From assembly GCA_934086145.1 (NCBI GenBank), contig CAKOHV010000012.1, positions 1-49,230 on the forward strand: 49,230 nucleotides of DNA. Direction: 5' to 3'. The stretch is from an uncultured Bacilli bacterium. GTDB lineage: Bacteria; Bacillota_I; Bacilli_A; RF39; UBA660. This document shows, piece after piece, positions 43,160-49,230 of the stretch (the first letter of the stretch is position 1; the number at the start of each line of letters is the position of its first letter). The position numbers and the translations under genes are program-made. The notes beneath the pieces are model-generated. The model was given only the letters and a program-made list of their open reading frames with translations, did no database searches and was not told where the DNA came from.

Positions 43160-44299
43160 TTAGATATTACCAGTAATTATTCGCTTTAAATTGCTAAAAT
43201 ATAAATTAAGAATATTTTGTTTTTTAATATCTTCATCAAGGGATAAAGGGACTTTCTTAATGACTTGGTTATTATTGTCAATGATCGTCAAATCACCAAC
43301 CTTATCGCCTATTTTAAGGGGAGCAATGGCCTTAGTCGTTTCAATTTGGTAATGATATTCTTTCTTTTCGTTTTGCTTTAAAAGATCAGTGGCTTCTTCC
43401 ATAGTAATTAAATTAGCCTTTGTTTTTTGGCCTTTTAAGATATTAATTGTGCCAACTTTTTGATTTTTTTTAATAATAGTATTTAATTTATAAGTATTGA
43501 AAGCATAATTTAATAAACTAGTGGTATCTGCACTACGATGTTCACTAGTATCAGCACCCATAACAACAGTGATAAAACGAATATTATTTCTTTTAGCAGT
43601 CGATGTCAAACAATACCCGGCTGGTTTAGTGTATCCTGTTTTTAAGCCATCAACGCCGTCGTAAAAACGGACAAGCTTATTTGTATTAACAAGCCAAAAT
43701 TTAGTGCCATCAGGTTTGTTTAAATAATCTTCATATAATGAGGTATATTTTAAAATTTGTTCGTGCTTTAATAATTCTTTAGCTATCATAGCCATATCAT
43801 AAGCACTTGAGTAATGATTTTCAGCATCTAAACCATGGACATTAACAAAATTAGTATCTTTTAAACCTAATTTTTGGACTTTTTCATTCATCATATTTAT
43901 AAATTCATCTAATGAGCCACCAATATATTCAGCAATAGCAACTGCTGCATCATTACCACTAGCCAGAGCGACGCTTTTTATTAGTTCTTCTAATTTAATA
44001 CTGGAATTTTCTTCTAAAAAAACCTGACTACCACCCATACCTGAAGCATTTTTACTAATCGTAACAGCATCATCTAAATGGACTCTACCATCATCTAAGG
44101 CTTCCATTGTTAATAATAAAGTCATTAATTTAGTCATGGAAGCTGGCGGACGACGTTCATGGATGTTTAATTCATAAAGAATTTTATTAGTAGTTGGTTC
44201 GATTAATAAAGCCGAGGCAGAATACTGCGTTAATTCTAAAGCTTTAACAGATAAAAACGGTATCATCAAGATAAGAATTAAAAATATTATTTTTTTCAT
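43160..44299 (-). CDS. dacF: D-alanyl-D-alanine carboxypeptidase (DacF/PBP5 family)
   Basis: About 379 residues, secreted (signal-like segment ~1-20). Serine penicillin-binding protein motifs are complete: SMTK (Ser54-Lys57), SGN (~114-116), KTG (~220-222). It trims the terminal D-Ala from peptidoglycan stem peptides. C-terminal domain with a KIGDKVGDL block and a final amphipathic stretch that anchors to the membrane. ATG at 44299 after AGGTGATTTAT. dacF is a SigF/G gene in Bacillus and borders spoIIA there; here the sigma gene is ~12 kb away on the same strand. Confidence 0.93.
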   Translation of the reverse strand: MKKIIFLILILMIPFLSVKALELTQYSASALLIEPTTNKILYELNIHERRPPASMTKLMTLLLTMEALDDGRVHLDDAVTISKNASGMGGSQVFLEENSSIKLEELIKSVALASGNDAAVAIAEYIGGSLDEFINMMNEKVQKLGLKDTNFVNVHGLDAENHYSSAYDMAMIAKELLKHEQILKYTSLYEDYLNKPDGTKFWLVNTNKLVRFYDGVDGLKTGYTKPAGYCLTSTAKRNNIRFITVVMGADTSEHRSADTTSLLNYAFNTYKLNTIIKKNQKVGTINILKGQKTKANLITMEEATDLLKQNEKKEYHYQIETTKAIAPLKIGDKVGDLTIIDNNNQVIKKVPLSLDEDIKKQNILNLYFSNLKRIITGNI

Positions 44300-44467
44300 A
44301 TAAATCACCTAATTAAATCTATGAATAAGTTAATATTTTATACAAAAATAATATATTTTTTAAAAATAAAATTATTTTATTCTATTAATTTTTATTTATG
44401 ATAAAATTAATTAAAGAATAAAGTGTATTTACAAAATAAAATGCACATGAAAGGATGTGGATAGTTT

Positions 44468-44505
44468 TATAATAGTTATTTATTTTTTTAGAAAAGGAGT
44501 TTTAT
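44468..44505 (+). promoter_or_regulatory. Leader of the 44509 gene
   Basis: TATAAT at 44468-44473 and AAAAGGAG near 44492-44499 before the ATG at 44509. No convincing -35. The 209-bp gap is divergent with dacF. Confidence 0.4.
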
Positions 44506-44508
44506 TGT

Positions 44509-46659
44509 ATGAGTAAAGAAGAAATAGAAGAATCTTTACCAAAAGTTAAAGATGATGGTAATACTAGCGAAGTAACAAACGATAGTGTTAACCAAATAAC
44601 AGTTAATGAAAGTGGAACATCTACAAATACTGATGGTTCTACACTAGAGGGGAATGGGAAAATAAATAATAATGCTAGTGTTAGTAGCACAACTACTGAT
44701 ACTACTTATACTACTAATAATTCAAGCAATAGTACAAATGGAAATAAAGCGAATAAATTCCAAGAAATTATCCAAAATGTAACTAACAAAGTTAAAGAAT
44801 TTAAAGGTAACAAGAATGCCTTAATAGTTGGGGCCATAGTACTTGTCTTAGTTATATTATTAATCTTTAGAGGAGCAACTTCATCTCCTAAAAGTGTCTA
44901 TAAAGGAGTCATTAATAATTTTTATAACGAAGTTCACTCTTATTTAAAAGATGCTGATAAGTTATATAAAAAGTATGACTTAGAAAAAAATGCTATCAAT
45001 GCAAAAGGGAACTTAAAGTTTGATACTTCTATCAAAGATTTAAAAGATTATACTGGTTATAAATATGAACTAAATGGCGGTTTAGATATACAAAACAAAT
45101 TAGCCAAAGCAACTGTAACTATAAATGGAAATAAAGATAGTGTTGATGGAACTATTACAATAGTAGATGATAAAGCATACTTTACAAGTACCTTATTTAG
45201 TCAAATCATAGATGTGACTGAAGAAATGGATATAGATAATGATACTTTTACAACAATAACAAAGAATTTAGAAGAAAATGATTTTGAATTTAATATAGAT
45301 GATTATGATTATGTTGTAAAAACAATCAAGGATGCTATAATCAAAAACTTAGATAGTAAATATATGAAAAAGAAAAGTGGTTCATTTGAAATTGATGATA
45401 AAACAATTAAAGCCACTAAAATAACTTATACTTTAGATGAAGATTCAACAAAAGATTTTATAAAAGGAATATGTGAAGAATTATTAAATAACGATAAATT
45501 CTTAAAAATCTTAGCTGATACTTTTAAACAAGAAAAAAGTAATATTAAAGAGATCCTAAAAGATTTAAAAGCTGAAGTTAAAGAATTAAAAATGAAAGAT
45601 GATCTTGAAATTAACATCTTTACGAAAGGTCTTTTAAATAAAGTTGTTGGTTTTAATATTTCAATTGATGATGATGAATATGTTTCATTGTACAATAATA
45701 ATAAAAATTTTGAATTTACTTTTAATGACCATAGTGAAAATGATTTAGTAGTAACTGGTGTAAAAAATAAAAATGAAACTGAAGTAAGTATAAAATATAA
45801 TAAAGAAAAAATTGGTACATTAAACGTTAGAGAAATCAGTAGTAAAAAAGTTGACTTTGATTTCAAAATTAATAGTGGTGATGAAAATATTAGTGGAAAT
45901 ATTTATTTTACTATTAACAATAAGAAAGATGTTTACTCTGGAGAATATAAGCTTTCATTTAAACAAGGTGACGATGACTTAAGTATTAGTGGTGATTATA
46001 GCTATGAAATTGGTGGCGAATTAACTACTATCGATACTAAAAAAGCTGTTACTTTAGAAGATGTCGACTTTGATGAAATCGAAAATGCTATTGAAGAAAA
46101 ATTAAAAAATGATGATAATTTGAAAGAACAGGCTGATAAAGCATTATCTAATGTTAAAAAAGACACTTTAGATTTAAACTATTATGGAATGATTGATATT
46201 TATTCTGATGAGGAAGCTTTAAAAGTTTTAAGTAAACAAAAAGCTACTGTATTATATATAGGAAAAAGTTACTATTATGATGATAGTAAATACAATCTAT
46301 TCTCTATATTAAAAGATGCACAAAAATCATTAGATTTTTATAGTTATCATTATTATGAAGATTCTTTAAGCGATGAACTTAGTGAAAAATTAAAAGATGT
46401 TGCTTCATCTTGTTCTGTTGTTAGAACTGTTACAAATTATGACGATACAGATAATGATAATAAAGATGATGCTGAAAATGATGAAGAAACAAATGGTGAT
46501 GATACTACAACAAATGAGGATACTGCAACAGTAACAACTACTTGTGATGAATTACCTGTAATATTTTTAATAAAAGATGGTAAAGCCGTTAAAGCATTAA
46601 GAGAAAATACTACTAAAGAACAATTAATCGAAGCTTTAGCAGAAATTGGAATAGACTAA
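44509..46659 (+). CDS. Large membrane-anchored protein, thioredoxin-like C-terminus
   Basis: 716 residues. N-terminal ~100 are low-complexity Asn/Thr/Ser with an Asp/Glu start; one TM helix at ~103-121; then a large outer part rich in beta strands and Asp/Lys. It is a paralogue of the next gene: PKSVYKGVINNFYNEV matches PKNVFDTTIKNVSKNM and the following SLKQFSGYTY/DLKDYTGYKY blocks align. Only this one ends with a thioredoxin-like part (~565-716): a strand (KATVLYIGKSYYY), a helix, an Asp/Thr-rich insert and a final LPVIFLIKDGKAVKAL with C-terminal helix. No CxxC. Probably a surface protein; role unknown. Confidence 0.7.
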   Translation: MSKEEIEESLPKVKDDGNTSEVTNDSVNQITVNESGTSTNTDGSTLEGNGKINNNASVSSTTTDTTYTTNNSSNSTNGNKANKFQEIIQNVTNKVKEFKGNKNALIVGAIVLVLVILLIFRGATSSPKSVYKGVINNFYNEVHSYLKDADKLYKKYDLEKNAINAKGNLKFDTSIKDLKDYTGYKYELNGGLDIQNKLAKATVTINGNKDSVDGTITIVDDKAYFTSTLFSQIIDVTEEMDIDNDTFTTITKNLEENDFEFNIDDYDYVVKTIKDAIIKNLDSKYMKKKSGSFEIDDKTIKATKITYTLDEDSTKDFIKGICEELLNNDKFLKILADTFKQEKSNIKEILKDLKAEVKELKMKDDLEINIFTKGLLNKVVGFNISIDDDEYVSLYNNNKNFEFTFNDHSENDLVVTGVKNKNETEVSIKYNKEKIGTLNVREISSKKVDFDFKINSGDENISGNIYFTINNKKDVYSGEYKLSFKQGDDDLSISGDYSYEIGGELTTIDTKKAVTLEDVDFDEIENAIEEKLKNDDNLKEQADKALSNVKKDTLDLNYYGMIDIYSDEEALKVLSKQKATVLYIGKSYYYDDSKYNLFSILKDAQKSLDFYSYHYYEDSLSDELSEKLKDVASSCSVVRTVTNYDDTDNDNKDDAENDEETNGDDTTTNEDTATVTTTCDELPVIFLIKDGKAVKALRENTTKEQLIEALAEIGID

Positions 46660-46678
46660 TAAAAATAATAATAAAATT

Positions 46679-46706
46679 GATTAGCTGGCAAAAGTTAATC
46701 TTTTTT
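46679..46706 (+). terminator. Terminator of the 44509 gene
   Basis: GATTAGCT (46679-46686) pairs with AGTTAATC (46693-46700) with one G-U, loop GGCAAA, then six T. Confidence 0.75.
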
Positions 46707-46763
46707 ATTTTTTTATCGACATAAATATGATATGATTAGGTCATAATAGAAAGAAGTGTAAAA

Positions 46764-48764
46764 ATGGATAATAATTTTAATCAATTTGATAATCAAGGCG
46801 GATTTCCTCAAACAACAACACCTCCTACTCCTCCGACGCCACCTGATTTATCAGCAAATGCAGGGTTGGAAATACCCGCAATAAATATGGGAAATGCAAA
46901 TAATAGCACAATAGCAAATGGCATGATGACCAATAGTACTACTCCAAGTATGGAAATGCCAAGCATGGCCCAACAAAGTACGCCGACTGGTAATATACCT
47001 AGCCAAGGAATGGGAGGACAAAATATTACTAACCAACCTACTCCTACACAACCGGTTATGCCTCAAAGTATTAGTCAAACAAATTCAGAACCACAAAATT
47101 CACTAACTGGTTTAAATAATACTAATCAAAATACTTTAAATAGCATAAACAGTTTAAATAGTACTACTCCAAGTACTTTAAGTACAAATGAAACTAATGC
47201 TTTAAATACTACAAACAATTTAAATAGTGGAAATATGGTCAATACGCCTAGCGTAAATAATCAAACAAATCAAACCCAAACTACTCCACCAACTGAAGGT
47301 TTTGTTCCAAATACTCCTGCTAGTAATGGAAAAGAAAAAAAGAAAAGTAAGAAACCATTAATAATAGGTCTTGCGGCTACCCTCATGGTAATAATACTAG
47401 CTATCTTTATAATTTTACCAATGGTACAGAAAAAATTTATGAGTAATCCAAAAAATGTTTTTGATACAACAATTAAAAATGTAAGCAAGAATATGAATGA
47501 ATTTATTGCTGATGTTAACTTAGAAAGTTTCCTATTTGATGTTAATTTTAAATATGATACTAATATTGAATCATTAAAACAATTTAGTGGTTATACATAT
47601 GGTATTAAAGTTGGATTTAATACCAAAGCAGAACTTTTGGAAGGTTCTCTTTACATGAACGATAGTAATAATAAAAACTATGGTTTAAATACATACTTAA
47701 AAGATCAAAAATCATATATGAAATTAAGTAATAATGATACTTTAATATATCTTGGTGAACAAGATCAAAGTGAATTAGCTTCTACTTTTGAAGAATTAAA
47801 TAACTTTTTACAAAATAAAGTATCTAATTCTGAAATTAGTTATTTAGTAGAAAAAACTTCATCTTTAATGATTGATTCTATTGATGAGGAAAGATTAACT
47901 AAAGAAGATGGAACATTTAAAATTAATGATGATGAAATTGATGTAACAAAAAATATTTATAATATAAATAAAGAGACTTTAAATAAAACAAAGGAATTTA
48001 TTATAAATGGTTTAGTCGAAGATAAAAAAACTGTTAAAACATTAGCTAAGCTATTAGAGGTAGAAGAAAGCGAAGTTAAAGATAGTTTAACTGGCGATGA
48101 TGATGACACTGATAATGATGTTGATGATGATATTAACATTGACATGATAATTTATACAGAGAAGAAGAAAAATGATGTTGTCGGTTATGAATTACAAGAG
48201 AATAAACAAAGTGTAATACGATATGCTTTTAATGATAATGGCTTTAATTTAACTTTAGATTCATCTGATGAAGAAGTTGATGGAATAGAAGTTGATGAAG
48301 ATGCTAAACAAGTAGTTCAAGTAATTGGCATTAAAAATGGTGACAAAACAAATGTAGACATCTTATATAACGATCAAAAATATGTTACTTTAGTAGTATC
48401 ACAATTTGATGATAAAGCTATTAAATTTACTTATAAAATCAGTGCTGAAGATGTTAATGTTAATGGTGATTTTGATTTAACAATGAATAATAGTAATTCT
48501 GGTAATGATAATAAATTAGCATTATCTTTGAATAGTGGTTCTGATAAAATAAATATTAATTTAAATTTAGCAACCAAAAATAATCCTAAAATTGCTGATA
48601 TTGATGTAAGTAATGCTAAAGAACTTAGTGAAGAGGAACTTGATAAAGTTCTTAATGATTTTATTGTTTCTTTAAATGATACCCCTGTCGGTTATTTATT
48701 TAGTACAACTGGTGGTCTTGTTGATAAGGATACTTATGATCAATATGATGATTTAGAAATGTAA
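46764..48764 (+). CDS. Large membrane-anchored protein, paralogue of the 44509 gene
   Basis: 666 residues. The first ~190 are disordered (Pro/Thr/Asn/Gln-rich, TTTPPTPPTPPDLS), a basic stop (KEKKKSKK), one TM helix (~197-220), then a ~445-residue outer part that aligns with the previous gene, with an Asp-rich strip (TGDDDDTDNDVDDD) in the middle. No thioredoxin end. Each gene has its own terminator and leader, so they are separately expressed copies of one family. N-in topology with a large disordered cytoplasmic head. Role unknown. Confidence 0.7.
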   Translation: MDNNFNQFDNQGGFPQTTTPPTPPTPPDLSANAGLEIPAINMGNANNSTIANGMMTNSTTPSMEMPSMAQQSTPTGNIPSQGMGGQNITNQPTPTQPVMPQSISQTNSEPQNSLTGLNNTNQNTLNSINSLNSTTPSTLSTNETNALNTTNNLNSGNMVNTPSVNNQTNQTQTTPPTEGFVPNTPASNGKEKKKSKKPLIIGLAATLMVIILAIFIILPMVQKKFMSNPKNVFDTTIKNVSKNMNEFIADVNLESFLFDVNFKYDTNIESLKQFSGYTYGIKVGFNTKAELLEGSLYMNDSNNKNYGLNTYLKDQKSYMKLSNNDTLIYLGEQDQSELASTFEELNNFLQNKVSNSEISYLVEKTSSLMIDSIDEERLTKEDGTFKINDDEIDVTKNIYNINKETLNKTKEFIINGLVEDKKTVKTLAKLLEVEESEVKDSLTGDDDDTDNDVDDDINIDMIIYTEKKKNDVVGYELQENKQSVIRYAFNDNGFNLTLDSSDEEVDGIEVDEDAKQVVQVIGIKNGDKTNVDILYNDQKYVTLVVSQFDDKAIKFTYKISAEDVNVNGDFDLTMNNSNSGNDNKLALSLNSGSDKININLNLATKNNPKIADIDVSNAKELSEEELDKVLNDFIVSLNDTPVGYLFSTTGGLVDKDTYDQYDDLEM

Positions 48765-48809
48765 AATAAATGATAGTAAAGTTATTAAAAATGTAGATAT
48801 GGTTAAGAT

Positions 48810-48847
48810 AAACCTCGTTTCTTAGAAGTAAGAGAGACGAGGTTTTT
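48810..48847 (+). terminator. Terminator of the 46764 gene
   Basis: AAACCTCGT (48810-48818) pairs with ACGAGGTTT (48837-48845), 9 bp, then T run. The following ~220 bp (48850-49064) show no gene or RNA that can be supported. Confidence 0.85.
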
Positions 48848-49064
48848 ATATCGTAAAATTACTTATGAAGATAAAATAAATTCATATACTATATACTGAT
48901 AAAAATGCTAGTAAAAAGAAAGTAATATCGATATGAAGTCTATCAAATAAATACAAAGTAAGGAAAAATCAATAAAGATAACTATGTTAAAGATAAAAAG
49001 AGTGTGTAAAAAACTTTGTATAAAGATACCAATGAGAATGTAAAAATTGATGATTAAAGTAACA

Positions 49065-49090
49065 GAAAAAAGAAACCAATTAAGGTTTCT
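49065..49090 (-). terminator. Minus-strand terminator left of the ISL3 element
   Basis: AGAAACC (49071-49077) and GGTTTCT (49084-49090) with a T run on the minus strand; placed to end the transposase transcript entering from the right edge. Confidence 0.6.
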
Positions 49091-49128
49091 AATTATCGTG
49101 GTTAGATTCCGCTTACACAGAATTTTGG

Positions 49129-49230
49129 TTCTTTGCCAAGTTAGTTGATTAGGCTAAAATTTTGAGACGAAGTAGTTCAAATCCACATCGTCCGTACATC
49201 TGCCTTTTAATAACCTTAGTTTTATTATTA
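49129..49230 (-). mobile_element. Left end of an ISL3-family element running off the window
   Basis: GGTTCTTTGCCAAG at about 49130-49143 has the GG-TCTTT start typical of ISL3 inverted repeats, 6 bp before the stop of a minus-strand transposase. The other end lies outside the window. Confidence 0.55.
49149..49230 (-). CDS. ISL3-family transposase, C-terminal end (partial)
   Basis: The last 26 codons: TKVIKRQMYGRCGFELLRLK, then ILA and a TAA at 49151-49149. The IKRQMYGR-x-F-LLR-K pattern is the usual C-terminus of ISL3-family DDE transposases. Only the 3' end is in the window. Followed by an ISL3-like inverted repeat and a terminator. Confidence 0.65.
   Translation of the reverse strand, partial: NNKTKVIKRQMYGRCGFELLRLKILA

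Noticed and set aside
47270..47488. Minus-strand frames inside the two large surface-protein genes
   Set aside because: They are shadows of the Asn/Asp-rich plus-strand coding sequence.
48850..49064. Decayed gene between the last terminator and the ISL3 element
   Set aside because: All frames are broken by frequent stops and no motif is recognisable.
1..49230. CRISPR arrays and rRNA genes
   Set aside because: No regularly spaced direct repeats of 23-40 bp and no rRNA-like sequence seen; only one tRNA found.

Overview
The window is AT-rich DNA (roughly 30% G+C by eye) from a low-GC Gram-positive. It carries strong Shine-Dalgarno sites, a T-box, ScpA/ScpB, OmpR-type two-component genes and a forespore-type sigma factor followed by spoVAC-spoVAD-spoVAE. 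Together these point to a spore-forming member of the Bacilli, probably one of the small-genome, Mollicutes-related gut lineages; the exact placement is inference. The standard bacterial code applies: TGA ends several genes cleanly, including an ATGA overlap between spoVAD and spoVAE.

Layout. 1-1.4 kb: a membrane protein with an Asn-rich tail and a decayed ISL3-like transposase start. 1.4-10 kb, mostly minus strand: sensor kinase and response regulator, cutA, a DHH phosphoesterase, a TetR regulator downstream of an oleate hydratase, small membrane and NERD proteins, and a ketopantoate-reductase-like enzyme. 10-18 kb: accessory DNA with a frameshifted DUF3592 gene, a three-gene cassette (MoxR-like AAA+ ATPase, small linker protein, metallopeptidase-like/vWA protein) and several orphan genes. 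18.2-18.5 kb: a compact locus that looks like a type I toxin-antitoxin, with a 30-residue hydrophobic peptide, a hairpin that can cover its Shine-Dalgarno, and a convergent antisense RNA. 18.6-25.8 kb: mobile and decaying DNA with an interrupted IS30 element, a leucine-rich-repeat/transglutaminase protein with a C-terminal membrane anchor, and a frameshifted MobV relaxase. It ends at a tRNA-Leu(CAA) gene.

26-44 kb is a long, almost entirely minus-strand housekeeping block: pentapeptide-repeat protein, scpB, scpA, a membrane protein, the spoVA genes and their sigma factor, a surface protein, a phospholipase-C-like protein, a thioredoxin-like protein that seems to start at ATT, a repeat-containing protein of unknown function, a T-box-controlled proS, a DUF4176 protein, two transglutaminase-like proteins (one lacking the nucleophile), a DUF2779 nuclease-like protein, a zinc-peptidase-like protein and dacF. 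44.5-48.8 kb: two plus-strand paralogous membrane-anchored proteins, the first with a thioredoxin-like C-terminus. The right edge cuts into an ISL3-family IS.

How the genes work together: sigma factor and spoVA serve forespore gene expression and dipicolinate uptake; dacF would trim peptidoglycan in the envelope or spore cortex; ScpA/ScpB act with SMC in chromosome segregation; ohyA detoxifies host or dietary unsaturated fatty acids, possibly under the adjacent TetR regulator. The strongest candidates for something new are the small toxin/antisense locus, the MoxR-linker-vWA cassette and the LRR-transglutaminase protein.
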